45,658 nucleotides of DNA from Zetaproteobacteria bacterium CG06_land_8_20_14_3_00_59_53 (GCA_002779605.1 PEWE01000024.1:1-45658); one strand, 5' to 3'. Shown: positions 7,555-16,075, counted from the first letter of the stretch. The notes: generated by a model from the sequence alone, not told the origin. Program-made: numbers and translations.

Positions 7555-7995
7555 CTAGCCCCTATCCCGCAAAGGGTATAGTCCGCCGTCTTCCTGCATT
7601 TCCAGCATGCAGGCTCGGGGTGTGCCGTTCGTATCGCAGGCGAACAGGATGGCTTCGATGCGCCCGAGGGTGTCGGTGTTGATGATCAGTTGCGGTAGTT
7701 CGGCTGTCTCACCGCCCGGCAGGATGCCTGCGGCGGCCATGCTGCGGGCTGTCTCGCCGGAGCTGTAGGCGGCAAGCAGATGCAGGCCTTGTGCATGCCA
7801 TGCCCGGATCGCGGCGCGGATCTGCTCTGTGTCGTCATCGGGGCGCACAGCCAGTACACTTTCGACGCAATGCTCGCGACCGCCCAGCAGGCCGCGCACA
7901 GGTTCAGGGTTCTCATCAAGCGCCTGACGCAACAGTTGCTGCACGGCGTGGCGTCCGATAGAGAAGTTTCCGGATGGGGATGTCGGCTGGTTCAT
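7555..7995 (-). CDS. Hypothetical protein before hemA, possibly a metal-less JAB/MPN-like domain
   Basis: A 146-residue protein I do not recognise with certainty. An early stretch resembles JAB/MPN domains (a helix HAVQQLLRQAL then PEPVRGLLGGRE), followed by hydrophobic strands VESVLAV, LHLLAAYSS, PQLIINTD and RIEAILFAC. Active JAB proteases have H-x-H and a distant S/D at the position of AAYSSGE; those histidines are absent, so if it belongs there it is inactive. No signal peptide or membrane segment. I chose ATG at 7995 because a -35/-10 pair (TTGACC, CATCGT) ends 6 bases before it; a GTG at 8055 would add 20 residues but would put the promoter within the coding region. It is first in the hemA-prfA-prmC operon. 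Function unknown. Confidence 0.7.
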   Translation of the reverse strand: MNQPTSPSGNFSIGRHAVQQLLRQALDENPEPVRGLLGGREHCVESVLAVRPDDDTEQIRAAIRAWHAQGLHLLAAYSSGETARSMAAAGILPGGETAELPQLIINTDTLGRIEAILFACDTNGTPRACMLEMQEDGGLYPLRDRG

Positions 7996-8030
7996 GCCCG
8001 AACGATGGTGACAAATGTGACACGGGTCAA
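7996..8030 (-). promoter_or_regulatory. Promoter of the hemA operon, apparently leaderless
   Basis: On the minus strand: TTGACC (8030-8025), 17-base spacer, CATCGT (8007-8002), then six bases and ATG at 7995. No Shine-Dalgarno is present. The spacer carries TGTCAC twice (GTGTCACATTTGTCAC), a possible regulator site. Confidence 0.5.
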
Positions 8031-8114
8031 TGTTCAGGCGCGGTGTCTTGAGCACGATGGCGCGGTCGGAGCCCTTTGTTTATATGGGGCAGTGCCGTGA
8101 ACCATGCCGGAAAG

Positions 8115-8143
8115 TTGACAAATCAGGGTGTGCTGTTTAGCAA
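8115..8143 (+). promoter_or_regulatory. Candidate promoter of the M23 peptidase gene
   Basis: TTGACA (8115-8120), exact consensus, 17-base spacer, then a weak -10 TAGCAA (8138-8143). It would give a 5' untranslated region of about 60 bases before the TTG start at 8214. Confidence 0.4.
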
Positions 8144-8213
8144 GCATCCTGACGGGAAGTCGGCTTTGCAGATTGAGTATAGGGCGAAACCCAAGTTTGA
8201 CCGAGGAGTGGTT

Positions 8214-9152
8214 TTGAATAACAGGCGTTTTTCATTGATGTTGGTGCCCGATCAGGGGCGTGTCCGCAGTGTGCGGATCAGTGCCGCATCCCTGATCGCA
8301 TGCAGCATCACCCTGCTGTGTTTCCTCTCGCTCGGCATCTGGGGCGGCATGCAGATGTATCAGGCCGATCAGAAGCAGATGCAGATATCTTCCCTGCAGA
8401 ATCAGATCCAGATGGCACAAAGCCGCTATGCCGAACAGGCAGGTGAACTGCAGTCGCGTATTGACGCGGACCGCAAGCAGATGGCTGTCTATGCCCGCGA
8501 TGTGGGTGCCATTCAGGCCCGTCTTGCCCGTCTTGATGCACTTGGTTCCAAGCTGGTCGACAAGGCATCACTGGATAGCGCCGAGTTCAATTTCGGTCTG
8601 CAGCCGGCTTATGGTGGCCCGCGCCTGGCAACCTCCGATGTGGCGCTTGAAGGCCTTGATCTTTCCATCGATCGTCTGGATGCACGCCTTGCCGATCTTG
8701 ATGTGCAGCTGGCAGCCGTGGATTACCTGATGGAGCAGAAGCGTGAGGAAAAGGCGGCACGTCCGCATGCATGGCCCAGCGAGCATGGCTGGTTGAGCTC
8801 TAATTACGGTGTTCGCGCCGATCCGTTCACCGGTGAGAGTGCACGTCATAACGGCGTGGATATCGCCAACCGCTTCGGTGCGCCGGTGCTGGCAGCCAGC
8901 CGCGGCATCGTCACCTTTGCTGGCGAAATGAAGGATTTCGGCTACATGGTCGAAGTTGATCACGGCTACGGCTATGTCACCCGCTACGGCCACCTGTCGT
9001 CGATCGCGGTGCATATTGGCGATGAAGTGACCGATGGTGAGGTTGTCGGTCGTGTCGGCTCCTCCGGTCGCTCAACCGGTCCGCATCTGCACTACGAAGT
9101 TCACCGTTTCGGCCAGCATATGAATCCCGGGAAGTTCCTTCCGCGCGGATAA
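8214..9152 (+). CDS. M23 family metallopeptidase (LytM domain), membrane-anchored
   Basis: A 312-residue cell-envelope protein. An N-terminal transmembrane segment (about residues 22-45, rich in leucine and isoleucine) follows a short cytoplasmic arginine-rich tail; a coiled coil rich in Q and L follows (about 48-120); the C-terminal third is an M23/LytM domain. Zinc ligands visible are H212 and D216 in RHNGVDIAN and the H-x-H H291/H293 in GPHLHYEVH. Such proteins cut peptidoglycan cross-links or activate amidases; with all ligands present it is likely active. I chose TTG at 8214 because GAGGAG lies 5 bases before it; an in-frame ATG at 8076 would add 46 residues with no membrane-protein character. 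It is monocistronic, ending at the 9201-9230 terminator. Confidence 0.88.
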   Translation: MNNRRFSLMLVPDQGRVRSVRISAASLIACSITLLCFLSLGIWGGMQMYQADQKQMQISSLQNQIQMAQSRYAEQAGELQSRIDADRKQMAVYARDVGAIQARLARLDALGSKLVDKASLDSAEFNFGLQPAYGGPRLATSDVALEGLDLSIDRLDARLADLDVQLAAVDYLMEQKREEKAARPHAWPSEHGWLSSNYGVRADPFTGESARHNGVDIANRFGAPVLAASRGIVTFAGEMKDFGYMVEVDHGYGYVTRYGHLSSIAVHIGDEVTDGEVVGRVGSSGRSTGPHLHYEVHRFGQHMNPGKFLPRG

Positions 9153-9200
9153 TTGTTCAGGCAGCGCTATAGCAGCTAACTGATTCTCTTGCGTATAATG

Positions 9201-9230
9201 ATCAGGCGACGGTTTCCACCGTCGCCTGAT
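9201..9230. terminator. Bidirectional terminator between the M23 gene and maeB
   Basis: A perfect 12-bp stem, atcaggcgacgg and ccgtcgcctgat, with loop tttcca. Followed by tcattt on the plus strand and by CATTATAC on the minus strand, so U-tracts are short. It separates two convergent genes. Confidence 0.75.
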
Positions 9231-9234
9231 TCAT

Positions 9235-11514
9235 TTAACGGGCTGGTTTGGTATCTGCGGCGCGTGCCGCGGCAATCGCGGCGATATTGACGATATCGTC
9301 CACGCTGGCGCCGGTCTGCAGCACGTGCGCCTGCTTGGGCAGACCGAGCAGGATCGGGCCGATGGCCGTGCCGTTGCCCAGATCCCGCACCAGTTTGTAG
9401 GCGATATTGCCGGCCTGCATGGTCGGGAACACCAGTACGTTGGCAGTCTCCTTCAGGTGGTTGAACGGGTAGTGATCGAGCAGTTCCTGACGGATGGCTG
9501 TGTCGGCCTGCATCTCGCCGTCCACGACCAGTTCCGGATGCTCCTTGTGCAGGATGCGAACGGCATCGGCAACCTTGCGCGATTCACCGTGCGGTGCGCT
9601 GCCGAAGTTCGAGAACGACAGCATCGCCACGCGCGGCGAGAAGCCCAGCGAGGTGGCCGTCCTGGCTGCCAGCACGGCCAGTTCGGCCAGTTGAGACGCA
9701 TCCATATCCACATTCACACTGGTATCGCAGAAAAAGAAGGCCTTCTTCTCCATGATCATCATGTACAGGCCGTAAACATGGTAATGCCTGCCGGATTCGT
9801 TGTGTCCGAGCACTTGCAATACCGGACGCAGCACCGTCGGGTAGTGGGCGGTACGGCCGGAGAGCATGCCGTCGGCAAAGCCCTGCTTGACCATCATGGC
9901 TGCCAGCACATTGGTGTCGTGCTTCAGGGCCAGTTCGGCATCCTGATGCAGCACGCCCTGCCGCTTGCGGTCGAAGTAGTAGGCATCCACGAGGCTGGCA
10001 AAACGCGAGCCCTCTTCTGACGGGTCGAGGATGTCGAACTTCTCGTCTTCCAGTCCGAGCTCACGGATATGCGTATCGATCACGGATTTGCGTCCGATGA
10101 GGATCGGTTTGGCGATACCCTGCTCCCGCATGATGGAGGCGGCGCGGATGACGGTATCGTCCTCGCCCTCGGGCAGGGCCATGGTCAGCGGGTTGGCGCG
10201 GGCCTTGTCCATGATCAGGCGCATGAACAGGCGGGAGTGATCCACGCGTGCCGCCAGTTGCTGCTTGTAGGCGGCCATATCGGCCAGCGGCTTCTGGGCC
10301 ACGCCGGAGTCGGCAGCAGCCTTGGCCACGGCTGCCGGAACCACCTCGATCAGGCGCGGGTCGAAAGGCTTGGGCAGGATATATTCGGGGCCGAAGGACA
10401 GACGCTTGCTGCCGTAGGCCTTGAGTACCGTGTCCGGCACTTCCTGGCGGGCCAGTTCGGCCAGCGCTTTGACAGCGGCGATCTTCATTTCCTCGTTGAA
10501 GGTGGTGGCGCGGGCATCGAGTGCGCCGCGGAACAGGAAGGGGAAGCCCAGCACATTGTTCACCTGATTGGGATGATCCGAACGGCCGGTTGCCATGATC
10601 AGGTCCTTGCGCGTGGAAACGGCCAGATCGTAGGCGATCTCAGGATCGGGATTGGCCATGGCGAACACGATGGGTTTCTCCGCCATGGATTTCAGCATCT
10701 CCGGGGTGACCGAATTACCGGTGGACAGTCCGACGAACACATCGGCGCCGTTCATGGCGTCTTCCAGACTGCGCTCGGCACGGTCTGTGGCAAAGTAGGC
10801 CTTGTGCGACGGCATATCTTCGTCGCGGTCCTTGTGGATCACGCCCTTGCGATCGAGGAACAGGATGTTGTCGTGCGTCGCGCCCATCTCCTCCAGCAGC
10901 TTCATGCAGGCAAAGCCGGCGGCACCTGCGCCGAGACAGACGATCTTCACATCCTCGATCTTTTTGTTCTGCAGCAACAGGGCGTTGACCATGCCGGCGG
11001 CGAGAATCACGGCAGTGCCGTGCTGATCGTCATGCAGCACGGGAATCTTCATGCGCTTCTTCAGTTCCTGCTCGATGATGAAGCATTCCGGGGCGCGGAT
11101 GTCCTCCAGATTGATGCCGCCGAAGGTGGGCTCCAGCCGGGCTACTGTCTCCACGAAGGCCATCGGATCCAACTCGTCGATCTCCAGATCGAACACATCG
11201 ATATCGGCAAAGCGTTTGAACAGCACGCCCTTGCCTTCCATCACCGGCTTGCCGGCCAATGCGCCGATATTGCCGAGGCCGAGAACCGCCGTGCCGTTGG
11301 TGATCACGCCGACCAGATTGCCGCGCGAGGTGTACTCGTAGGACAGTTCCGGATGCGCCTCGATCTCAAGACAGGGCACGGCCACGCCCGGGGTATAGGC
11401 CAGCGACAGGTCGCGCTGCGTGATGCAGGGCTTGGTCGATTTGATGCTGATCTTTCCCGGCGTGGGCTCGCTGTGGTAGCGAAGCGCGTCCTCGCGCAAC
11501 TTATCCTTGGGCAT
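9235..11514 (-). CDS. maeB: NADP-dependent malic enzyme, MaeB type with phosphotransacetylase-like domain
   Basis: A 759-residue two-domain enzyme converting malate to pyruvate and CO2 with NADP, feeding gluconeogenesis or NADPH supply. The malic-enzyme half (about 1-425) shows [14 protein letters not shown], the metal/substrate segment [13 protein letters not shown] and the nucleotide-binding [17 protein letters not shown]. The C-terminal half (about 430-759) is a phosphotransacetylase-like domain ([15 protein letters not shown], then [10 protein letters not shown] and [14 protein letters not shown]), which in this family serves acetyl-CoA regulation rather than acetyl transfer. Length matches MaeB of E. 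coli. ATG at 11514 has GGAGAG 3-4 bases upstream. It is divergent from the panE-like gene. Confidence 0.97.
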   Translation of the reverse strand: MPKDKLREDALRYHSEPTPGKISIKSTKPCITQRDLSLAYTPGVAVPCLEIEAHPELSYEYTSRGNLVGVITNGTAVLGLGNIGALAGKPVMEGKGVLFKRFADIDVFDLEIDELDPMAFVETVARLEPTFGGINLEDIRAPECFIIEQELKKRMKIPVLHDDQHGTAVILAAGMVNALLLQNKKIEDVKIVCLGAGAAGFACMKLLEEMGATHDNILFLDRKGVIHKDRDEDMPSHKAYFATDRAERSLEDAMNGADVFVGLSTGNSVTPEMLKSMAEKPIVFAMANPDPEIAYDLAVSTRKDLIMATGRSDHPNQVNNVLGFPFLFRGALDARATTFNEEMKIAAVKALAELARQEVPDTVLKAYGSKRLSFGPEYILPKPFDPRLIEVVPAAVAKAAADSGVAQKPLADMAAYKQQLAARVDHSRLFMRLIMDKARANPLTMALPEGEDDTVIRAASIMREQGIAKPILIGRKSVIDTHIRELGLEDEKFDILDPSEEGSRFASLVDAYYFDRKRQGVLHQDAELALKHDTNVLAAMMVKQGFADGMLSGRTAHYPTVLRPVLQVLGHNESGRHYHVYGLYMMIMEKKAFFFCDTSVNVDMDASQLAELAVLAARTATSLGFSPRVAMLSFSNFGSAPHGESRKVADAVRILHKEHPELVVDGEMQADTAIRQELLDHYPFNHLKETANVLVFPTMQAGNIAYKLVRDLGNGTAIGPILLGLPKQAHVLQTGASVDDIVNIAAIAAARAADTKPAR

Positions 11515-11615
11515 GGTTCTCTCCGGTGGTTGGGGTGGTCTTTACAATGCAAGAATGACACGCATCCTACTCCGTATGAATGCCTTTGAGCAGGGGTCAG
11601 CATGAGGTGGCTTGT

Positions 11616-12527
11616 ATGAAAGTCGGTATCGCCGGAGCCGGAGCCGTCGGTTGCCATTACGGAAGCCTGTTGCAGCAGGCGGGAAACGAAGTGCGCTTTC
11701 TGGCGCGCGGCGCACATCTGGCCGCGCTGCGCAGCGACGGGCTGCTGCATGTATCCAACGGTACGGAAACGCGTCTGGCAGTTCAGGCCTCTGATAAACC
11801 CGCCCTGCTGGCCGATGCCGATGCACTGCTGCTGACCGGCAAGATGACGGACTTTCCCGACCTGCTGGCAACACTTGCCACGCATATCCGGGACGATGCC
11901 CTGCTGCTCACCCTGCAGAACGGCGTGGCGGCCCCCGATCTGACCAGCACGGCCTTTCCCGAACATGCCGTTGCTGCCGGCACGGCCTTTATCGGTGCGC
12001 GCATCGAGCGCCCCGGTGTGGTGGTGCATTCGGCGGCCGGAGGCATCCGTATGGGGTACTGGCAGGCCGGTCCCGGAGAACGATATTTCCAGCCCCTGCT
12101 CTCAGCCCTGCATGATGCCGGGGTGCCGGTGCGTGAAGAAGCGGATCCGAAGCTGATGCTGTGGCGCAAGCTGCTGTGGAATGTCGGTTTCAACCCGATC
12201 ACCGCCATCACCCGGTGTTTCGCCCGCGATATGGCCGCTGAGGCGGCCACGCTTCAACTGGTGACGGGTGCGATGCGGGAGGCTGTGGCCGTGGCACAGG
12301 CGGCGGGGGTGGCGATGGATGAAGAGGATATTGCCAAGCATGTGCAGGTCACGCTGCAGATGGGGCCGGTGAAAACCAGCATGTGGCAGGATGTCGAGCA
12401 CGGGCGACCGACGGAGATCGATTTTCTCAACGGCTTTGTCGTGCGGCAGGGGGAATCGCTTGGCGTACCGACACCGGTGAACTCGATGCTCAGCGCGCTG
12501 GTGCATGCCATCGAGGGCGGGCGATGA
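11616..12527 (+). CDS. panE: 2-dehydropantoate 2-reductase family protein (PanE/ApbA)
   Basis: A 303-residue ketopantoate reductase family protein. N-terminal Rossmann fold KVGIAGAGAVGCHYGSLL matches the family's GxGxxG; NGV appears in TLQNGVAAPD, and the C-terminal helical domain shows LWRKLLWNVGFNPITAIT with the conserved lysine and asparagine, then TSMWQDVEHGRPTEIDFLNG, the typical substrate-binding serine/glutamate segment. The expected reaction is NADPH-dependent reduction of 2-dehydropantoate to pantoate for coenzyme A; paralogues with other substrates exist, so the symbol is provisional. Start ATG at 11616 follows GAGGTGG; the frame is open upstream to 11580 but without family similarity. 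Pyrophosphatase follows 57 bases later. Confidence 0.88.
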   Translation: MKVGIAGAGAVGCHYGSLLQQAGNEVRFLARGAHLAALRSDGLLHVSNGTETRLAVQASDKPALLADADALLLTGKMTDFPDLLATLATHIRDDALLLTLQNGVAAPDLTSTAFPEHAVAAGTAFIGARIERPGVVVHSAAGGIRMGYWQAGPGERYFQPLLSALHDAGVPVREEADPKLMLWRKLLWNVGFNPITAITRCFARDMAAEAATLQLVTGAMREAVAVAQAAGVAMDEEDIAKHVQVTLQMGPVKTSMWQDVEHGRPTEIDFLNGFVVRQGESLGVPTPVNSMLSALVHAIEGGR

Positions 12528-12569
12528 CGGGTATTCCCGCATGATTCGTTTCGGGATGCGCGCGGGGCA

Positions 12570-12578
12570 TGGTATAAA
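12570..12578 (+). promoter_or_regulatory. Extended -10 promoter immediately before ppa
   Basis: TGG followed by TATAAA (12573-12578) is an extended -10; the ATG starts six bases later (CCGCCT between). No convincing -35 or Shine-Dalgarno is present, suggesting a leaderless transcript. Confidence 0.5.
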
Positions 12579-12584
12579 CCGCCT

Positions 12585-13196
12585 ATGAAAACATTCTCCC
12601 AATGGCGCCCGCATCCGTGGCACGGCCTGCAAAGCGGTAGCCAGCCGCCACGCAGCGTGCAGGCCTATATCGAAATCAGTCCGTTCGACATGGTCAAGTT
12701 CGAGGTTGACAAGCCTTCCGGTTATCTGCGCGTGGACCGCTCGGTGCGCTCATCCTCGCAGCACCCGACCCTGTACGGCTTCATCCCGCGCACCCTGTGC
12801 GGCGAGCGGGTCGGCGCGCTGATGCCGGATGCCAGACGTGGCGACGGCGATCCGCTGGATATCTGTGTGATCAGCGAGCGACCGATCTCGCGCGTCGAGA
12901 TTCTGGTCAATGCGCGCGTGGTCGGTGGCCTGCCGATGTGCGACCACGATGAGGCGGACGACAAGATCATCGCAGTCATCGAGGATGACCCGTTGTGGGC
13001 GAAGGTATCGGACATCTCCGAGCTTCCGCCGGCCATCATCGACCGGCTGATGCATTATTTCCTGACCTACAAATACGAGCCGGACAAACACAATAACGTT
13101 TCCATCGGTCAGCCCTATGGCTACGAGCATGCCGCGACCGTGATCCGGGCGGCGATTGACGATTACCGGGACGAGTTCGGAGTGCCGCCGGGCTGA
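12585..13196 (+). CDS. ppa: Inorganic pyrophosphatase, family I
   Basis: A 203-residue soluble pyrophosphatase that hydrolyses PPi to phosphate and drives biosynthetic reactions forward. Seen: [18 protein letters not shown], then [10 protein letters not shown], and the metal-binding motif [12 protein letters not shown] with the family's D-x-D-P-x-D pattern, plus later [14 protein letters not shown]. The first ~25 residues (HPWHGLQSG) and the C-terminal part differ from the E. coli enzyme but fit the longer variant of the family. ATG at 12585 has no Shine-Dalgarno; TATAAA lies six bases upstream. It is followed by a separate tRNA-Val transcription unit. Confidence 0.95.
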   Translation: MKTFSQWRPHPWHGLQSGSQPPRSVQAYIEISPFDMVKFEVDKPSGYLRVDRSVRSSSQHPTLYGFIPRTLCGERVGALMPDARRGDGDPLDICVISERPISRVEILVNARVVGGLPMCDHDEADDKIIAVIEDDPLWAKVSDISELPPAIIDRLMHYFLTYKYEPDKHNNVSIGQPYGYEHAATVIRAAIDDYRDEFGVPPG

Positions 13197-13214
13197 ACTT
13201 CGGCAGATCGTTTG

Positions 13215-13242
13215 TTGACCGGGCTTTCCCCCTCTGTTAGAA
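13215..13242 (+). promoter_or_regulatory. tRNA-Val promoter with GC-rich discriminator
   Basis: TTGACC (13215-13220), 16-base spacer, TTAGAA (13237-13242; TAGAAA with 17 bases is equally possible), then AGCGCCGCCC. The CGCCGCCC discriminator is shared with the rRNA promoters at 44144-44460 and is the kind expected for stringent control. Confidence 0.6.
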
Positions 13243-13296
13243 AGCGCCGCCCCGCAGCCGGGTGAAACGCGGCACGGGGTCATACGCAGGAAAAAT

Positions 13297-13371
13297 GGGC
13301 GATTAGCTCAGCGGGAGAGCACTGCCTTCACACGGCAGGGGTCGCTGGTTCAATCCCAGCATCGCCCACCA
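13297..13371 (+). tRNA. tRNA-Val (anticodon CAC)
   Basis: Acceptor GGGCGAT pairs with ATCGCCC; D-arm TAGCTCAGCGGGAGAGC; anticodon stem CTGCC/GGCAG with loop TTCACAC gives CAC, reading GUG; T-arm CTGGTTCAATCCCAG; discriminator A and encoded CCA. Length 75 nt. It is followed by a strong terminator at 13428. Confidence 0.96.
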
Positions 13372-13427
13372 TTTTTCCAATCCGGGCTTGTTTGCAGCAA
13401 GTCTGAACAATCGGAAGATTCAACAGC

Positions 13428-13456
13428 AACACCGCCACCGCGCGGTGTTTTTTCTT
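13428..13456 (+). terminator. Rho-independent terminator after tRNA-Val
   Basis: Stem aacaccgc (13428-13435) and gcggtgtt (13442-13449) with loop caccgc, then tttt-c-tttt. It ends the tRNA-Val transcript just before the convergent flavoprotein gene. Confidence 0.85.
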
Positions 13457-13463
13457 TTCCGGG

Positions 13464-14654
13464 TTACAGTGCCATGCCGCAGGCGTGTCCAGAGGACCAG
13501 GCCCACTGGAAGTTGAAGCCGCCGAGATGCCCGGTGACATCCACCACCTCACCGATGAAATACAGGCCGGGGACGCTTTTCACCTGCATATCTTTGGAGG
13601 ACAAGGCAGCTGTATCCACGCCGCCCAGCGTGACCTCCGCGGTGCGGTAGCCTTCGGTTGCTGCGGGCTTGAGCTGCCAACCATGCAGCTGTTGCGCGAC
13701 CAACTCGCGTTCTGCGGCGCTGATTTTTTCCATCTTTTTATCATGAATCAGGCTGCTATCGCAAAGCAGGCGCACCAGACGTCTGGGCAGCCAGTGCGAC
13801 AGGATGGTGGAAAGCTGGGCCTGCGGGTGCACGTTCTGCGCGTCGCCCAGTTCGGTTGCGATGTCGCGCCCCGGCAGCAGGTCCACACTGATGGCATCAC
13901 CCGGCTGCCAGTAGGATGATATCTGCAGGATGGACGGGCCGGAGAGGCCGCGATGCGTGAACAGCATGGCCCCGGTGAAGGCCGTTCCCCGGCAGCTTAC
14001 CGTCACATCAAGCGCAATACCGGCAAGCGCCTTGATGCTATCCACATCCGCACCGGTGAAGGTGAAGGGCACAAGGCCTGCGCGTGGCGGCACGATCGGT
14101 AAGTCGAACTTCTCGGCCAGTTTCAGGCCGAACGGGGATGCGCCGATCTTGGGCAGCGACAGCCCGCCTGTGGCCAGCACAAGTTGCCGGCAATGGTATT
14201 CACCGTGATTGGTGGACAGGGAGAATCCATCCTCTGTTCTCGAAACCGATGCTACTTCAGTTTTCATGCGCAGCGTCACGCCGGCCTCACTGCAGGCATC
14301 GAGCAGCATATCGACGATGTCGCGGGCCGAATCGTCGCAGAACAACTGGCCGTGGCTGCGTTCGTGGTAGGCGATACCGCGTGCCTCGACCATGGCGATG
14401 AAATCCGTAGCCGTGAAGCGCGACAGAGCGGATTTACAGAAATGCGGGTTGTGGCTCAGGTAGTTGTCATGGCTGGCGTAGAGGTTGGTGAAATTGCAGC
14501 GGCTGCCGCCTGAGATCAGGATCTTCTTGCCTGGCTTCTCGGCATGATCGAGCACCAGAACACTGCGGCTACGGCGACCCGCCACGGAGGCGCACATCAG
14601 GCCGGCCGCGCCGGCGCCGATGATGATGGCATCCCAGGATTGATGTTCGGACAT
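13464..14654 (-). CDS. BaiN/YhiN (HI0933) family FAD-dependent oxidoreductase
   Basis: A 396-residue flavoprotein of the HI0933/YhiN/BaiN family. Seen: an N-terminal dinucleotide-binding motif AIIIGAGAAGLMCASVAGRR, followed by KILISGGSRCNFTNL, the family signature, LVLATGGLSLPKIGASPFG, and a C-terminal FAD-binding segment GLYFIGEVVDVTGHLGGFNFQWA. BaiN homologues in gut bacteria act on bile acids, but most family members have no known substrate, so no symbol is given. The start ATG at 14654 has no Shine-Dalgarno; TTGCTG (14688-14683), a 16-base spacer and CACAAT (14666-14661) end six bases before it, so the mRNA may be leaderless. It converges with tRNA-Val and lies downstream of mscS behind a terminator. 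Confidence 0.9.
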   Translation of the reverse strand: MSEHQSWDAIIIGAGAAGLMCASVAGRRSRSVLVLDHAEKPGKKILISGGSRCNFTNLYASHDNYLSHNPHFCKSALSRFTATDFIAMVEARGIAYHERSHGQLFCDDSARDIVDMLLDACSEAGVTLRMKTEVASVSRTEDGFSLSTNHGEYHCRQLVLATGGLSLPKIGASPFGLKLAEKFDLPIVPPRAGLVPFTFTGADVDSIKALAGIALDVTVSCRGTAFTGAMLFTHRGLSGPSILQISSYWQPGDAISVDLLPGRDIATELGDAQNVHPQAQLSTILSHWLPRRLVRLLCDSSLIHDKKMEKISAAERELVAQQLHGWQLKPAATEGYRTAEVTLGGVDTAALSSKDMQVKSVPGLYFIGEVVDVTGHLGGFNFQWAWSSGHACGMAL

Positions 14655-14660
14655 CGGGGA

Positions 14661-14688
14661 ATTGTGTCAGGGAAACGAATGGCAGCAA
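14661..14688 (-). promoter_or_regulatory. Candidate promoter of the BaiN-family gene
   Basis: TTGCTG, 16-base spacer, CACAAT, then six bases to the ATG at 14654. The -35 overlaps the T-tract of the preceding terminator. Both boxes are imperfect. Confidence 0.35.
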
Positions 14689-14722
14689 GAAAAACCCACG
14701 GGAAGGTCGGCTCCCCGTGGGT
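14686..14722 (-). terminator. Terminator of the mscS gene
   Basis: On the minus strand ACCCACGGG (14722-14714) pairs with CCCGTGGGT (14702-14694), an 11-base loop between, followed by TTTTTCTT. A clear rho-independent signal. Confidence 0.8.
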
Positions 14723-14745
14723 CATGGCGTCAAAACACCGTATCG

Positions 14746-15561
14746 TTACTTGCTGTGCGTATGCACATCCATCTGCGGGTAGGGGATGGTGATGCCGGCA
14801 TCGTCGAAGGCCAGTTTGATCTTTTCGTTCAGATCGAAGCGCACGGCCCAGTAATCCGGGGTTGCGGCCCAGGGACGGACATTGAAGTTCACGCTGGACT
14901 CGGCCAGTTCTCCGACTGCAACCAGCGGGGCCGGCTCTTTGAGGATGCGTTCGTCGGCATCGATGACGGACTGGATGATCTCCTTGGCCTTGCGCAAATC
15001 GTCGTCGTAGCTGATGCCGAACACCATGTCGATGCGGCGGGTGGGGCGTGCCGAATTGTTGGTGATGTTGCCGCCGTAGATCGCGCCGTTCGGAACGATG
15101 ATTTCACGGTTGTCTCCGGTTTTCATACGCGTGCTGAAAATGCCGATTTCCTCAACCTCACCGATGGTGCCGGCGGCTTCGATGCCGTCACCGACTTTGA
15201 ACGGGCGGAAGATGATCAGCAGAACGCCGGCGGCGAAATTCTGCAACGAACCCTGCAGGGCCAGGCCGACTGCCAGGCCGGCGGCGCCGATCAGTGCGAT
15301 AAACGAGGTGGTATCCACGCCCAGTTGATCGAGAGAGGCGATGATGACAAAAAGCAGCAGGATGGCATTGGCGATGGAGGTGACAAAACCGACCAGAATG
15401 GGATCCACGCCGGTCTTTCTCATCAGTCGGGAAATCAGACTGACCAGCATGCGGACGACCCAGCGACCGATGATGAAGATGGCCAGCGCCATCACGATAT
15501 TGATGCCCCAGGGCAGGGCGTAGTCGTTGAGCAGGTTTTGCAGATTCAGGTTTTCAGGCAT
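14746..15561 (-). CDS. Small-conductance mechanosensitive channel (MscS family)
   Basis: A 271-residue MscS-type channel that opens under membrane tension to release solutes on hypo-osmotic shock. Seen: three hydrophobic helices in the first ~110 residues (ALPWGINIVMALAIFIIGRW; ILLLFVIIASL; the pore helix with alternating A/G/V in FIALIGAAGLAVGLALQG), followed by SLQNFAAGVLLIIFRPFKVGD, the family hallmark, then the beta domain VEEIGIFSTRMKTGDNREIIVPNG and a mixed C-terminal domain. Length is that of E. coli MscS (286). The ATG at 15561 follows AAGGAG at 7 bases; an upstream in-frame start at 15600 lacks such a signal. The gene appears to be monocistronic and ends at a strong terminator. Confidence 0.95.
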   Translation of the reverse strand: MPENLNLQNLLNDYALPWGINIVMALAIFIIGRWVVRMLVSLISRLMRKTGVDPILVGFVTSIANAILLLFVIIASLDQLGVDTTSFIALIGAAGLAVGLALQGSLQNFAAGVLLIIFRPFKVGDGIEAAGTIGEVEEIGIFSTRMKTGDNREIIVPNGAIYGGNITNNSARPTRRIDMVFGISYDDDLRKAKEIIQSVIDADERILKEPAPLVAVGELAESSVNFNVRPWAATPDYWAVRFDLNEKIKLAFDDAGITIPYPQMDVHTHSK

Positions 15562-15633
15562 ACAGGTCTCCTTATGTGTGCCGCATGTTTGCAGAAGCAT
15601 GCGGCTCAGTCAGGTGAAAATTATCACGCGCGC

Positions 15634-15987
15634 CTATCCGGTCGGGTTATCGATTCCGGCAGGGACATACAGGCGCCCGCCTTCTTCGCGTAGCGGGAGC
15701 ACACTCAGGCCGCGCGGGCAGGGGCCGGCAAGGCAGGCGCCGCTGCCGGGGGCGAACAGCGCGCCATGCGTCTGGCAGACGAGCAACTCCCCGTCTTCCG
15801 AAAAGAAGCGCTCGGGCACCCAGTCCAGTGGACTGCCGTTGTGCGGGCAGCGGTTGATATAGGCGAACAGTCCGGAATGGAAGCGGACCACAAAGCCTTC
15901 GTCGCACGCACCCGCCACGCTTAATGGAAAGCGGTTGGCGCATCCTTCATCCGGGGCTTCAATCGTCTGCCAGTCGGTCACGGTCAT
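15634..15987 (-). CDS. Rieske [2Fe-2S] domain protein
   Basis: A 117-residue single-domain Rieske protein. The cluster ligands are visible as C-P-H in YINRCPHNGSPLDW and C-Q-T-H in LLVCQTHGALFAPGSGACL, spaced as usual. There is no signal peptide or membrane helix, so it is a soluble electron carrier or a small redox accessory rather than the bc1 subunit. ATG at 15987 (MTVTDW) is chosen as the domain start; an in-frame upstream start at 16023 adds 12 residues that run through a palindrome. No oxygenase partner is adjacent; hemY is upstream on the same strand beyond a hairpin. Its electron acceptor is unknown. A second Rieske protein sits in the SUF operon. Confidence 0.88.
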   Translation of the reverse strand: MTVTDWQTIEAPDEGCANRFPLSVAGACDEGFVVRFHSGLFAYINRCPHNGSPLDWVPERFFSEDGELLVCQTHGALFAPGSGACLAGPCPRGLSVLPLREEGGRLYVPAGIDNPTG

Positions 15988-15995
15988 GCGCTGTA

Positions 15996-16017
15996 TTGCA
16001 GGCGAGAAAGCCTGCAA
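15996..16017. promoter_or_regulatory. Perfect palindrome just upstream of the Rieske gene
   Basis: ttgcaggc (15996-16003) and gcctgcaa (16010-16017) with spacer gagaaa. It lies 8 bases upstream of the ATG at 15987, where an operator or promoter would be. It lacks a T-tract on either side, so an operator is more likely than a terminator. Confidence 0.4.
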
Positions 16018-16051
16018 GTGCAAGAAGGTTGTGGGGAAGCCCCTGAATGAA

Positions 16052-16075
16052 GACGGCCGCCCGTCGGCGGCCGTC
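16052..16075 (-). terminator. Hairpin after hemY
   Basis: A perfect 10-bp stem gacggccgcc/ggcggccgtc with a 4-base loop, 30 bases past the hemY stop. The following minus-strand bases TTCATTC make only a poor U-tract, so termination is likely but not certain. Confidence 0.55.

Noticed and set aside
8076-8213. 46 extra N-terminal residues for the M23 protein
   Set aside because: A good Shine-Dalgarno (GAGGAG) precedes the TTG at 8214, the extension includes the candidate promoter and lacks family likeness.
10069-11589. 506-codon plus-strand frame across maeB
   Set aside because: Antisense to an unmistakable malic enzyme; His/Gln/Gly-rich shadow composition.
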